Shown here: piece by piece, positions 15,997 through 24,113 of the stretch
Position numbering within the stretch: position 1 is the stretch's first letter
Layout of the letters: the number at the start of each line of letters is the position of its first letter
Source of the DNA: Bog-756 sp036513075
GTDB taxonomy: Bacteria > Actinomycetota > Acidimicrobiia > Acidimicrobiales > RAAP-2
DNA: 41,423 nucleotides
Assembly (NCBI GenBank): GCA_036513075.1
Contig: DATBZS010000052.1
Location: forward strand, 1-41,423
Direction: 5' to 3'
Program-made: the position numbers and the translations under genes
The notes under the pieces: model-generated
Database searches by the model: none
What the model was told of the DNA's origin: nothing
What the model saw: the letters and a program-made list of their open reading frames with translations, nothing else

Positions 15997-16034
15997 TATG
16001 ATGCCGTAACGACCCCATCATCGGGAGATCGGAG
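15997..16034 (+). promoter_or_regulatory. -10 TATGAT and ribosome site of the DUF2834 gene
   Basis: TATGAT (15997-16002) is a near-consensus -10, and GGAG (16031-16034) lies 6 nt before ATG 16041. This gene therefore seems to have a normal ~30-nt leader with a Shine-Dalgarno sequence, in contrast to the leaderless pattern nearby. No good -35 is seen. Confidence 0.45.
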
Positions 16035-16040
16035 CGGACC

Positions 16041-16520
16041 ATGACCATCCAGCTCGCCGTGTTCGGCACACTGGGCATCCTCACCACAGCGTGGGCGTTC
16101 AGCGCCAACCGACGCCTGTTCACCGGGGGAACGGTCGGGCGGCCGTCCACCCTCGAGTCCATCTTCTACGTGGTGGGGGCGATCTCGCTCCTCTTGGGGT
16201 GGTATTTCAACGTCCGCTACACCCATCAGTTCGGCGGCAAGGCCAGCTACGTCGACTACACCAAGGAACTCTTCACCAACTGGGCCTCGGACTCGGCCGC
16301 CCAGGACTACACCATTGTGAACCTGGTGCTGTTGCCACTGTGGACCATTGTCGACGGTCGGCGCCGGGACCTCCGCATCCCGTGGATCTTCTTCGTCATG
16401 AGTCTGTTCACCAGCCTGGCCTTCTCGATGGCCTTCTACCTGGCCTTCGTCGAGCGACAGATCCGCTACACCACGGCCCAGGTCGACCTGGAGCCGTCGG
16501 CTGTGCCCTCGTCGGTCTGA
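16041..16520 (+). CDS. DUF2834-like membrane protein
   Basis: 159 residues with four hydrophobic segments: ~5-22, ~40-58 (SIFYVVGAISLLLGWYFNV), ~92-108 (IVNLVLLPLWTIV) and ~118-142 (IPWIFFVMSLFTSLAFSMAF). The order and the FVMSLFTSLAFSMAFYLAFVERQ end fit the DUF2834 group of small actinobacterial membrane proteins of unknown function. A ribosome site GGAG sits 6 nt upstream. Its end is only 7 nt from the convergent DinB gene, leaving no room for separate terminators. Confidence 0.75.
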   Translation: MTIQLAVFGTLGILTTAWAFSANRRLFTGGTVGRPSTLESIFYVVGAISLLLGWYFNVRYTHQFGGKASYVDYTKELFTNWASDSAAQDYTIVNLVLLPLWTIVDGRRRDLRIPWIFFVMSLFTSLAFSMAFYLAFVERQIRYTTAQVDLEPSAVPSSV

Positions 16521-16527
16521 GTGGGGT

Positions 16528-17358
16528 TCAGCTGACCTGGTCGAACGCAACGGCCAGGGCATCGATCATCCAGCGCTCCTCATCGGGCAGCGAGGGCAGT
16601 CCGCCACGGCAGCTGAACGCCTCGGTCAGGGCGGTTGCCTCTCCCTCGAGGGTCGCCAGTCCCGCACAGGAGTCGGCGTCGCGCACCACCACGGTGCGAC
16701 CCACCTCCACCACGATGGTGGCGTCGGGGTGGGTGACCGAGAGAGCGAAGGCACCGGAGCGGGTCGAGCCCTCGGTCGCCAGAAAGGCCGGACCCAGGCC
16801 GACCGCATACCGGAGGCTGACGGCGACCTCGTCTGGCTCCACGTCGACGGGCAGCCCGAGAGGCAGGCAGATGTCCCGCTCGTGGACCCAGGAGTCCCAC
16901 AGAGCGTGGCTGGCCACGGCCGACAGGGCGATGTGGCCGGCCGGAGCCTCGGCCATGCGACGCCATCCGTCGGCGTCCAGGCCGTCCAGCGCCCGTTCCA
17001 TATCGTGGTTGGTGGTGATGAACCGGCCGAGGAGCTCGTTCGTGCCGATGACCGGGGAGGCCTCCACCAGTTGAGCGGGAGTGACCGCCGGGTCGAATCC
17101 GGGAAGGATCCGCGTCGGTTGCCCGGCCCTGCCGGCCGCCATGGAGGTGGCCCAGAAGGAATTGGTGGTGACGAGGTGGCTGATCACGTCACGTGCGGAC
17201 CACCCGGCACACCGTGTGGGGGCCGCCCACTGCGCATCGTCGAACGTGGCCAGGGTGTCGGCCAGGCGTCGGCGCTGGCGGAACAAGGGGATGGATGGGT
17301 CGACCGCGGGTTCCAGCACCAGCACAGGCGGGCCCTCGTAGCGAGGGTTCAGTCGCAT
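16528..17358 (-). CDS. DinB/maleylpyruvate-isomerase-like (mycothiol-dependent family) protein
   Basis: 276 residues. The N-terminal DinB four-helix bundle holds the metal site pattern of this family: AAPTRCAGWSARDVISHL (His), then FITTNHDMERAL, and SHALWDSWVHERDICLPLG (H-x-W-D-xxxHERD). The C-terminal ~100 residues form the alpha/beta domain often found in mycothiol-dependent maleylpyruvate isomerase relatives (TIGR03083-like). The family includes thiol-dependent isomerases and transferases, but most members are uncharacterised. ATG 17358 is supported by TACGGT 6 nt upstream. It stands alone between a convergent membrane gene and plsC, so the substrate is unknown. Confidence 0.82.
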   Translation of the reverse strand: MRLNPRYEGPPVLVLEPAVDPSIPLFRQRRRLADTLATFDDAQWAAPTRCAGWSARDVISHLVTTNSFWATSMAAGRAGQPTRILPGFDPAVTPAQLVEASPVIGTNELLGRFITTNHDMERALDGLDADGWRRMAEAPAGHIALSAVASHALWDSWVHERDICLPLGLPVDVEPDEVAVSLRYAVGLGPAFLATEGSTRSGAFALSVTHPDATIVVEVGRTVVVRDADSCAGLATLEGEATALTEAFSCRGGLPSLPDEERWMIDALAVAFDQVS

Positions 17359-17364
17359 GAATGC

Positions 17365-17370
17365 ACCGTA
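17365..17370 (-). promoter_or_regulatory. -10-like TACGGT, putative leaderless promoter
   Basis: On the minus strand TACGGT ends exactly 6 nt before ATG 17358 with no Shine-Dalgarno sequence between, the same geometry as upstream of pyrG, ispH and the DUF512 gene. Confidence 0.5.
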
Positions 17371-17449
17371 CCCCTGGTCACGGGCGATTGTCGGCCGACC
17401 CGGATCGGCTCGGTCCGAGCAACTGCTCCCCCGGGGCCTGCACGACTGA

Positions 17450-18217
17450 TCAGTAGCGGCCGGTGACCTCGACCGAGCGATCGTAGAGACCCTGGAGCGA
17501 GGAGGTCAGCTCCTCGGTGAGCGTGTGGATCCGGCTGCGGGGCACCCGGCCGCTGCCCGACCGCTCGGGCGGTGCGATCGTCTCCCCCACCTCGAGGTGG
17601 ATGTGGCGGGGGCGGGGGACCTTGTTGCCCTTGGGCATGACCGACGCCGAGCCGCCGATCCCGACGGGCACCACGGTGGCGCCGGTGCGGGCGGCCAGGA
17701 AGGCCACCCCCTCGTGGAGGTCGGCCACCACCGGGCCATCCCGACGCTCCCCTTCGGGGAACAAGATGAGCACCTCGCCGGCGTCGAGCACCTGTTGGGC
17801 CCGCCGCAGCGCTTCGCGGTCGGCCGATTCCCGATGGACGGGGAAGGCCCCGACCGTCGGCAGGATGCGGGCCAGCAGGCCGTTCTTCCACAACGAATCC
17901 TTGGCCATGTAGTGCAGTTTGCGGTCCGTGACCTCGGAGGCCACGAAGAAGTCGATGAACGAGCGGTGCACCGGAGCGATGATGACCGGCCCCACCGACG
18001 GAACCCGACCCTTGGGCGACACCGTGGTGCGGAACACGATCCGGTTGATCAGGTGGACCAGCACCCGTAGGAATCGGTAGAGCGGGGTGAAACTGGTATC
18101 GACCCGCATGTCGAGGTCGTCGAGCGCCCCGTCGGTCCCATGTGCTCGGACCTCGCTCTCTCCAGAACCACGCTTGTCGGCATCTTGGCCGACCGTTCCG
18201 TCGGGGCTCACAACCAT
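17450..18217 (-). CDS. plsC: 1-acyl-sn-glycerol-3-phosphate acyltransferase (PlsC-like)
   Basis: 255 residues. All four acyltransferase blocks are present in order: block I HRSFID (H-x4-D, His84 and Asp89), block II GAFPVHRESADREAL, block III FPEGERR, and block IV VVPVGIGG. The enzyme acylates lysophosphatidate to phosphatidate at the membrane. The first ~36 residues are polar and not part of the fold; the internal Met37 (MRVDTSFTPLY) could be the true start. With ATG 18217 the gene overlaps cmk by 10 nt, the usual actinobacterial cmk-plsC pair. Last gene of the scpA-to-plsC run. Confidence 0.92.
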   Translation of the reverse strand: MVVSPDGTVGQDADKRGSGESEVRAHGTDGALDDLDMRVDTSFTPLYRFLRVLVHLINRIVFRTTVSPKGRVPSVGPVIIAPVHRSFIDFFVASEVTDRKLHYMAKDSLWKNGLLARILPTVGAFPVHRESADREALRRAQQVLDAGEVLILFPEGERRDGPVVADLHEGVAFLAARTGATVVPVGIGGSASVMPKGNKVPRPRHIHLEVGETIAPPERSGSGRVPRSRIHTLTEELTSSLQGLYDRSVEVTGRY

Positions 18218-18819
18218 GCCACCACCTCTTCCACGATCTCCTCGACACTCAGCGCGCCGGTGTCGATGACCCGGGCCCCTTCGGGTACCTCCAGCGGCGA
18301 CGCCGCCCGGGTGCTGTCCAGTCTGTCCCGTCGGGCGACCGCATCGGCGCCCTCCTCCACCCGCCGGGCCGCCCGCACCTCGACGTCAGCCGTGAGGAAC
18401 AGCTTCAGGTCGGCGTCAGGCAGGACCACCGACCCGATGTCGCGCCCTTCGACGACCCCGCCGCCGTGGATGGCGACCCACCGGCGCTGACGCTCGACCA
18501 TGATGGACCGCACGGCCGGGTTGGCGGCCACCGCCGAGACGGCGGCACTGACCCCGGGCCCGCGGATGGCTTCGGTGACATCGGTGTCGTCGACCAGGAC
18601 CCGGTCGCCGACCTGGATGTCCAGGTTGCGGGCCACCTCGGCCACCGCCTCGCGGTCGTCGCTGTCGACGCCCCGCTGGATGACGGCCCAGGCCACCGAA
18701 CGGTACATGGCACCGGTATCGAGTCGCTCGAGTCCGAGGCGGGCAGCCAGGGCCCGGGACAGGGTCGACTTGCCCGAACCGGCAGGACCGTCGATGGCCA
18801 CGGTCACCGGTCCGCTCAC
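18208..18819 (-). CDS. cmk: Cytidylate kinase
   Basis: 203 residues from GTG 18819. It phosphorylates CMP and dCMP with ATP. P-loop AIDGPAGSGKSTLSRALA is near the N-terminus, followed by LDTGAMYRSVAWAV (NMP-binding), the region VEGRDIGSVVLPDADLKLFLTA, and RAARRVEEG. The GTG overlaps the aroA stop as GTGA (18816-18819), so the longer in-frame opening is rejected. The aroA-cmk-plsC-der gene order recalls many Gram-positive genomes. Its product feeds the CDP pool used in lipid and DNA synthesis. Confidence 0.95.
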   Translation of the reverse strand: MSGPVTVAIDGPAGSGKSTLSRALAARLGLERLDTGAMYRSVAWAVIQRGVDSDDREAVAEVARNLDIQVGDRVLVDDTDVTEAIRGPGVSAAVSAVAANPAVRSIMVERQRRWVAIHGGGVVEGRDIGSVVLPDADLKLFLTADVEVRAARRVEEGADAVARRDRLDSTRAASPLEVPEGARVIDTGALSVEEIVEEVVAWL

Positions 18820-20123
18820 CGGGATCCCCCGGCCAGGCGGTCCAGCGTCTCGGCAAACCCGGGGTAGCTGGTGGCGACCGCCTCCCACCCCTCGATGCGC
18901 GTCAGCTCGGCCGAGGGCCCGGCGGCAGCCGCCACGGCTGCAGCCATGGCCATCCGGTGATCACCCTCGGCGTCGACGGTGCCCGGTGTCGGCGTGGTGC
19001 CACCTTCGACCACCAGGTCGTCCCCCTCGACGGTGGCCACGCCTCCGAAGGCCCGCACCAACCGGGCGGTGCCCTCGAGCCGGTCGGATTCTTTGACCCG
19101 CAGCTCCCCCACATCGCGGAACCGGGTGGGACCGTCGGCCACCAGGGCGGCCATGGCCAGGATCGGCACCTCGTCGAGGGAGGGGATCTCGGAGGCGTCG
19201 ACCGTGGTGCCGGACAGAGCGGAGAACGAGGCGGTGATGGAACCGACATCGCCCCCGATGTCGCGCAGTGTCACGTCAGCCCCCATCCGGATGAGAACGT
19301 GGAGGAACCCGATGCGCTCGGCCCCGAGGTGGACCTGGTCGACGGTCACCCGACTACCGGGCACGACCGTGCCGGCCACCACCCAGAATGCCGCCTGGGA
19401 CGGATCACCGGGTACGTCCCAGACCCGTGCGCCCAGGCCACTGCGCCGAATGCGCACCACCCGGCCCGCCCCCCAGGGCTCGACGATGAGGTCGGCACCG
19501 GCGGCGGCCAGCATCTCTTCGGTATGGGCCCGGGTGGCCACCGGCTCCCGGACCACCGTCTCCCCCTCGGCATCGAGGGCGGCGAGCAGGATGGAGCCCT
19601 TGACCTGGGCGCTGGCCATGGGCGGGGTGTAGTCGATCCCCTGGAGGGACCGGCCGGTCACCGCCAGGGGCGGCAGGCAGTGCTCCCCCTCCCCCACCAC
19701 GGTGGCACCCATGAGGGCCAACGGGTCGGCCACCCGGTCCATCGGACGACTCCGGAGCGAGTCGTCGCCCGTCAGGTGGGTGGTGCCGGGGACGGTGGCC
19801 AGCACGCCGGTCAGGAGGCGCATCCCGGTACCCGAGTTGCCCAGGTCGATGGTGTCCCGGGGGGCGGCCAGACGGGACCGACCGCCGTCGACGGTCACCC
19901 GGCCGCCGTCGACGGAAACAGCGGCCCCCAGAGCCTCGACGGCACGCCGGGTACGGGTGACGTCGTCCCCGGTCGACAGACCGGTGATGGTTGAGATCCC
20001 CTCGGCCAGGGCCGACAGGAGCAGGGCCCGGTGGGAGATGGACTTGTCACCGGGCACGTCGACGGCGCCGACCAGCGGACGTCCGCCCCGTATCTCCAGG
20101 GCTTCGGTGGGCGTCGCGCTCAT
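18816..20123 (-). CDS. aroA: 3-phosphoshikimate 1-carboxyvinyltransferase (EPSP synthase)
   Basis: 435 residues, full length. It transfers enolpyruvyl from PEP to shikimate-3-phosphate in the chorismate pathway. Motifs: PGDKSISHRALLLSALAEG near the N-terminus (shikimate-3-phosphate site), LGNSGTGMRLL (PEP site), MASAQVKGSILLAALDAEG in the middle, DEVPILAMAALVADG with the catalytic Asp, and RVKESDRL (seen as LRVKESDRLEGTA). EPSPS class cannot be assigned by eye with certainty. It overlaps tyrA by 4 nt (ATGA at 20120-20123) and cmk by 4 nt (GTGA). Confidence 0.97.
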   Translation of the reverse strand: MSATPTEALEIRGGRPLVGAVDVPGDKSISHRALLLSALAEGISTITGLSTGDDVTRTRRAVEALGAAVSVDGGRVTVDGGRSRLAAPRDTIDLGNSGTGMRLLTGVLATVPGTTHLTGDDSLRSRPMDRVADPLALMGATVVGEGEHCLPPLAVTGRSLQGIDYTPPMASAQVKGSILLAALDAEGETVVREPVATRAHTEEMLAAAGADLIVEPWGAGRVVRIRRSGLGARVWDVPGDPSQAAFWVVAGTVVPGSRVTVDQVHLGAERIGFLHVLIRMGADVTLRDIGGDVGSITASFSALSGTTVDASEIPSLDEVPILAMAALVADGPTRFRDVGELRVKESDRLEGTARLVRAFGGVATVEGDDLVVEGGTTPTPGTVDAEGDHRMAMAAAVAAAAGPSAELTRIEGWEAVATSYPGFAETLDRLAGGSR

Positions 20124-21241
20124 CGCACCGTTCCGACCGGGGAGGTGCTCGACCGGTGGCCCCTGGCCGTGAGCTCCCCGGTGAGGGTGGGCGCGGCCTT
20201 GGCGTCGATGACCACGACCAGGACGCCGCGGTCGCCCTCGACGGAGTGGGCGATCTCCACGTCGAAGATGTTGATGCCGAGCTCGGTAGCCAGAACAGCG
20301 ACCTCGGCCAGGGTGCCGGGGCGGTCCGGAACGGGGATCCGCACCTCGACCAGCTCATCGGGCCGGGCCACACGGTCGCTCAGCGCCCGGCGGGCGGCGG
20401 CGGCCCGCTCCAGCTCGGCGAGCAGGGACTGGAGGTCCCGCTCGGCGACGCGGCGGCGCATCGCCCCCAACGACTCGATCAGCAGGTCCAAGGTGGCCAC
20501 GATGGCCTCGGCGTTGTCGTCGCAGATGCCCGGCCAGATGGAGGGCTGTCCGGCGGCGATGCGGGTCATGTCCCGGAAGCCCCCGGCGGCCAGCTGGAGC
20601 AGCGCCCCATGCTCCTCGCCCAAGTCGGCGGCCAGGGCCATGAGGGTGGCAGCGGTGAGGTGGGGCACGTGGGACACCACGGCGACCAAGCGGTCGTGCT
20701 CGCGCGGGTCGAGGGCGACCACGTGGGCACCGAATTCGGCCAGCACCGACCGGACCTGCGCGTAGGCGGCCGGGTCGGTGGAGGGTGTCGGGGTGAGGAC
20801 CCAGGTGGCCCCGACGAACAGATCGGCCGAGGCTCCCTCGATCCCGACCTGCTCGCTGCCGGCCATCGGATGGCCCCCAACGAAGCGCGGCCGGTCGACG
20901 GCGGCCACCAGTGGGCCCTTGACGCTGCCCACGTCGGTGACCACGGCCGCCGGGTTCCACTCCGGCGAGGCCAGTATCTCGGCGATGACGTCGGCGGCCA
21001 CGTGCACGGGGGTGGCCACCACCACCAGGTCGGCCGTCCGGTCCTCGCCTTCGACGTCAAGTGCACCCAGCTCGACAGCCCGGATGGCGGTTCCCGGGGT
21101 GGCGTCGGTGCCGCTCACGTGCCAGCCGCGGGCCCGCAGAGCCATGCCGACCGACCCGCCGATGAGACCGGTGCCGATGATCATGGCCCGCCCGGGGCTG
21201 CCCGTCCGGGTAGCGCCCTCCTCAATCGGGGAGGTCGTCAC
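20120..21241 (-). CDS. tyrA: Prephenate dehydrogenase with C-terminal ACT domain
   Basis: 373 residues from GTG 21241, which overlaps the aroH end by 20 nt; ATG 21184 is an alternative that would begin directly on the nucleotide-binding loop, so it is less likely. It has a Rossmann motif MIIGTGLIGGSVGMALRARG, then VVVATPVHV, the substrate region GGHPMAGSEQVG, the catalytic His in VSHVPHLTAATL, and a helical dimerisation domain. The last ~70 residues form an ACT domain (VRIPVPDRPGTLAEVAVLAT), the usual site for feedback inhibition by tyrosine. It makes 4-hydroxyphenylpyruvate from prephenate with NAD+. Next to chorismate mutase and EPSPS. Confidence 0.95.
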   Translation of the reverse strand: MTTSPIEEGATRTGSPGRAMIIGTGLIGGSVGMALRARGWHVSGTDATPGTAIRAVELGALDVEGEDRTADLVVVATPVHVAADVIAEILASPEWNPAAVVTDVGSVKGPLVAAVDRPRFVGGHPMAGSEQVGIEGASADLFVGATWVLTPTPSTDPAAYAQVRSVLAEFGAHVVALDPREHDRLVAVVSHVPHLTAATLMALAADLGEEHGALLQLAAGGFRDMTRIAAGQPSIWPGICDDNAEAIVATLDLLIESLGAMRRRVAERDLQSLLAELERAAAARRALSDRVARPDELVEVRIPVPDRPGTLAEVAVLATELGINIFDVEIAHSVEGDRGVLVVVIDAKAAPTLTGELTARGHRSSTSPVGTVR

Positions 21242-21590
21242 GGAGCCCTTGGGCGCCCTCGAGGTAGACGTGGTGGATGTCGTCCCTCGGGCGCTCGGTG
21301 GTGACGTGCAACATGACCCGGATGCATCGCGGGGCCGACCCGGCGATGGCAAGTTCCCGCGCGCAGATGAGCGGCACGGCCCCGAGGCCCATGGTCCGGG
21401 CCGCAGTGGCCGGGAACATGGACACGATGTCGTCGGTGGCGGTGAAGAGGATCGACACGATGTCGTCCTCGGCCAGCCCGTTGCGTTCCATGATGCGGGT
21501 GAGCAGGGTCACCACCCGGTCGGTGATGGCCTCGGGGGTGTCCTCGTCGACGGTGGTGGCGCCGCGGATCGCTCGCAGGGTGGCTGGCAT
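21222..21590 (-). CDS. aroH: Chorismate mutase, AroH type
   Basis: 122 residues, the exact size of the trimeric AroH class (pseudo-alpha/beta barrel). The active-site set known from Bacillus subtilis is present: Arg9 (RGATTV), Cys76 and Glu79 (PLICARELAI), Arg91 (CIRVMLH) and Tyr109 (HHVYLEGA). It rearranges chorismate to prephenate, the substrate of the overlapping tyrA gene. Starts 12 nt after the rluB stop; TAACAT in that gap ends 9 nt before the ATG and may give a secondary promoter. Confidence 0.95.
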   Translation of the reverse strand: MPATLRAIRGATTVDEDTPEAITDRVVTLLTRIMERNGLAEDDIVSILFTATDDIVSMFPATAARTMGLGAVPLICARELAIAGSAPRCIRVMLHVTTERPRDDIHHVYLEGAQGLRDDLPD

Positions 21591-21602
21591 CAGGCTGGCA
21601 TG

Positions 21603-22484
21603 TTACCCAGGGGGCGGGACGGGGTCCGTCGGCGCTCCGTCGCCAGGCAGGGGGCTGGCTGGGTCGGGGTGCCGGTCCGACTCGCTGATGTCGTCGGCGG
21701 GGACGGCGGCGGCGGCCAGGCCCCGCACCTCGTCGAAGGTCAGCGGACGGTAGGAACCGGGGGTGAGGGAGGGATCAGCCAGCGGGCCGATCCGGGTCCG
21801 CACCAGCCGGACCACCGGGTGGCCCACCGCCTCGCACATGCGTCGGATCTGGCGATTGCGCCCCTCGTGGATGACCATCCGCAGCAGGGTGGGCGACACG
21901 ACGGCCACCCGGGCGGGGGCGGTCGTCCCGTCATCGAGCTCGACGCCCTCGCGCAGGCGTCGGACGTCGCCGGCCGACGGCTCCCCTTCCACGTGGACCA
22001 GGTACTCCTTGGGCACGCCGTACGACGGATGGGTGAGACGGTGGGTCAGCTCGCCGTCGTTGGTGACGATGATCAGGCCCTCGGAGTCCATGTCGAGTCG
22101 GCCCACCGGGAAGACCCGTGGCTCGGGCGGGACCAGACTCACGACCGTCGGTCTCCCATGGGTGTCCTCGGCCGTGGAGACCACACCGGGTGGCTTGTTG
22201 ACCAGGTAGTGGACCAGGCCGGGACGCACTGGCAAGGGCACGCCGTCGAGTTCGATGACGTCGACCCCGGTGTCGACCCGGCGCCCGAGGACGGGCACCT
22301 CCCCATTGACCGTCACCCGACCGTCGACGATGAGGTCCTCGCACACCCGTCGGGACCCGACGCCGGTCCGGGCCAGCACCTTCTGCAGTCGCTCGCCGGA
22401 ATGAAGGGGGGCCTCGGACGCCCCACCCACGTGGTCGATCTCGAGTTTGTCTGCGTCGTCGACGGGTTGCCCGCCCTTAGCCAT
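21603..22484 (-). CDS. rluB: 23S rRNA pseudouridine synthase RluB-like (RsuA family)
   Basis: 293 residues from ATG 22484. An N-terminal S4 RNA-binding domain (ERLQKVLARTGVGSRRVCEDLIVDGRV) is followed by the RsuA/RluB catalytic domain with motif VGRLDMDSEGLIIVTNDG, containing the catalytic Asp (RLD), then PSYGVPKEYLV and the signature HEGRNRQIRRM. It isomerises uridine in 23S rRNA. A proline-rich tail of ~35 residues closes the protein. The ATG overlaps the scpB stop by 8 nt. scpA-scpB-rluB is a standard actinobacterial operon (Rv1709-Rv1711). Confidence 0.94.
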   Translation of the reverse strand: MAKGGQPVDDADKLEIDHVGGASEAPLHSGERLQKVLARTGVGSRRVCEDLIVDGRVTVNGEVPVLGRRVDTGVDVIELDGVPLPVRPGLVHYLVNKPPGVVSTAEDTHGRPTVVSLVPPEPRVFPVGRLDMDSEGLIIVTNDGELTHRLTHPSYGVPKEYLVHVEGEPSAGDVRRLREGVELDDGTTAPARVAVVSPTLLRMVIHEGRNRQIRRMCEAVGHPVVRLVRTRIGPLADPSLTPGSYRPLTFDEVRGLAAAAVPADDISESDRHPDPASPLPGDGAPTDPVPPPG

Positions 22485-23049
22485 CGGAGACCGGACGCAT
22501 CTGCTCCTCGAGCTCGGCCAAGGCTTCGGGCCCGGGAAGCAGATCCTCGACGGGGGGCAGCTGGTCGAGCCGGTCGAGACCGAGACGCTCCAGGAAGGCG
22601 TCGGTGGTGGCATAGAGGACGGCCTGACCGGGCCCGGCGGCCCGTCCTACCGGCGTGATGTAGCCCCGGTGTTCGAGCAGGCGGACCACGCCGTCGACGT
22701 TCACGCCGCGCAGAGCCGCCACCTGGGCCCGGCTGACCGGTTGTTTGTAGGCCACGATGGCCAGGGTCTCGAGGGCGGCGGCCGACAGTCGGGAGGACAC
22801 GCCGACGTTGGCGAACCGTTCGACATAGGGGGCGAGATCGGGATGGGTCTGGATGCGCAGTCCCCCGGCGATGCGCACCACCTCGAACCCGCGGGCACCG
22901 TCGCGGCACGACGCGATCAGCTCGTCGGCGATCGGGTCGATCTGCTCCACCGGCACTTCGAGCAGTTCGGCGAGGAGGCCTGGCGGGACTGGCTCGACGG
23001 CCACCACGAGGACGGCCTCGACGGCCCGGGCTTCAGGGGAGAGCGGCAT
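22477..23049 (-). CDS. scpB: Segregation and condensation protein B
   Basis: 190 residues from ATG 23049 (2 nt after the scpA stop; TTG 23055 would overlap it). It comprises two winged-helix domains: EAVLVVAVEPVPPGLLAELL and, in the second, SAAALETLAIVAYKQPVSRAQV with RGVNVDGVVRLLEHRGYI, the hallmark ScpB motif. ScpB dimerises and binds ScpA to form the kleisin complex with SMC that compacts and separates chromosomes. The C-terminal Glu-rich tail is typical. Confidence 0.95.
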   Translation of the reverse strand: MPLSPEARAVEAVLVVAVEPVPPGLLAELLEVPVEQIDPIADELIASCRDGARGFEVVRIAGGLRIQTHPDLAPYVERFANVGVSSRLSAAALETLAIVAYKQPVSRAQVAALRGVNVDGVVRLLEHRGYITPVGRAAGPGQAVLYATTDAFLERLGLDRLDQLPPVEDLLPGPEALAELEEQMRPVSDG

Positions 23050-23051
23050 GG

Positions 23052-23834
23052 TCAACCTTCGTATTCATCGGTGGGGCCGAACCCGACGGGCACGGTGTGG
23101 GGCGTTCTGGCCACCCACTCCACCGCCAGGTCGCCGAAGGTGTGGCCCTGGTCGAGGGAGACCCGCCCCTGCTTGCACAGCTCGAGGAGAGCGAGGAAGC
23201 GGACGATGATCTCGATCCGGGACGTGAGGTGGCCGGTGAGCTGGCGGAACGTGGACGGGCCTGACCTCGGCAGCCGCAAGGCCAGCTCGGCCACCGCGTC
23301 AGCCACCGTGACCGTGTCCACCGTGACGTGGTAGAGGTCGACCACGGGGGCGGGACGCTCGGCCGTGGCCCGCATGAAGGCGGCCGCCATTTGGTCAGGG
23401 GTGACCCCTTCCAGGAGGTCGGGGGCGTGGATGACCAGGTCCGGGTCGAGCCCGGCGGTCCGGGGCACCGAGCGGGCGGCCTGTTCGATCAGGATCGTGA
23501 AGGCGTCGGCGGCCGCCGCGTAGGCCTGGCATTCGAGCAGGCGGGCGAGCAGGAGGTCCCGCTCCTCCCAGCCGACCAGCTCCTCGTCGGGCTCGACCTC
23601 GCCGCTGCCGGGCAGCAGGCGGCGGGACTTGAGCTCGATCAGGACGGCCGCCACCACCAGGAATTCCGACAGGACCTGCAGGTCCACCTCGGTCCAGGAG
23701 GCCACCTCGGCCACGAAGGCGTCGACCACCTCGGCCAGCGGGATGTCGAAGATGTCCACCTGGTGGCTGTTGACCAGCTGCAGGAGGACATCGACAGGCC
23801 CGTCGTAGGCAGGGGTGTGGACGGTGGCGGTCAC
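23052..23834 (-). CDS. scpA: Segregation and condensation protein A (kleisin)
   Basis: 260 residues from GTG 23834, the only start in the right place: the conserved N-terminal YDGPVDVLLQLVNSHQVDIFDIPL follows ~11 residues later. Next come FLVVAAVLIELKSRRLLPG and, at the C-terminus, the winged-helix that binds SMC (IEIIVRFLALLELCKQGRVSL). It bridges SMC heads and binds ScpB. Upstream the frame remains open but has no homology. A TAACGT hexamer ends 8 nt before the GTG. A parA gene, found before scpA in mycobacteria, is not seen here; trpS is divergent instead. Confidence 0.95.
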   Translation of the reverse strand: MTATVHTPAYDGPVDVLLQLVNSHQVDIFDIPLAEVVDAFVAEVASWTEVDLQVLSEFLVVAAVLIELKSRRLLPGSGEVEPDEELVGWEERDLLLARLLECQAYAAAADAFTILIEQAARSVPRTAGLDPDLVIHAPDLLEGVTPDQMAAAFMRATAERPAPVVDLYHVTVDTVTVADAVAELALRLPRSGPSTFRQLTGHLTSRIEIIVRFLALLELCKQGRVSLDQGHTFGDLAVEWVARTPHTVPVGFGPTDEYEG

Positions 23835-24113
23835 GGGGACCGACGTTACCGGGCGCGGCGGGCGCCCTCGTGCACCCCGGCGGCACCTGGAGAGGCCGAC
23901 CCGTGCCCAGCGCGGGGAGAAGGGCCCCGACGAGCAGATCCGGGAATCCCGTGGCACCGTGATCGGACCGGATAACGGAACAATCACGTGACTGCAGACC
24001 CCATGACACCACGATCCCACCGTGGAACTCCTCAGCCGAGGGGCTCCCCGGACGGTACCTGCCGGGAAGGGAGATACCGGACCCTCCCGGCCACGGCGTA
24101 CGATTGCCCACTT
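23835..24113. promoter_or_regulatory. Divergent scpA / trpS promoter region
   Basis: 279 nt. Towards scpA, TAACGT (23848-23843, minus) ends 8 nt before GTG 23834. Towards trpS, TACGAT (24099-24104) ends 9 nt before ATG 24114; neither start has a Shine-Dalgarno sequence. An imperfect GC hairpin (CCGGGAAGGG ... CCCTCCCGG, about 24062-24090) precedes the trpS hexamer. No gene is supported here. Confidence 0.4.

Noticed and set aside
20778..22658. Long plus-strand open frame opposite tyrA, aroH and rluB
   Set aside because: Antisense shadow of three well-supported genes with no homology of its own.
23900..24113. Possible T-box leader before trpS (GGACGGTACC, followed by a GC hairpin)
   Set aside because: Only part of the T-box core is seen, no specifier loop with a TGG codon or stem I can be drawn, and TACGAT lies downstream, so transcripts probably start after it.
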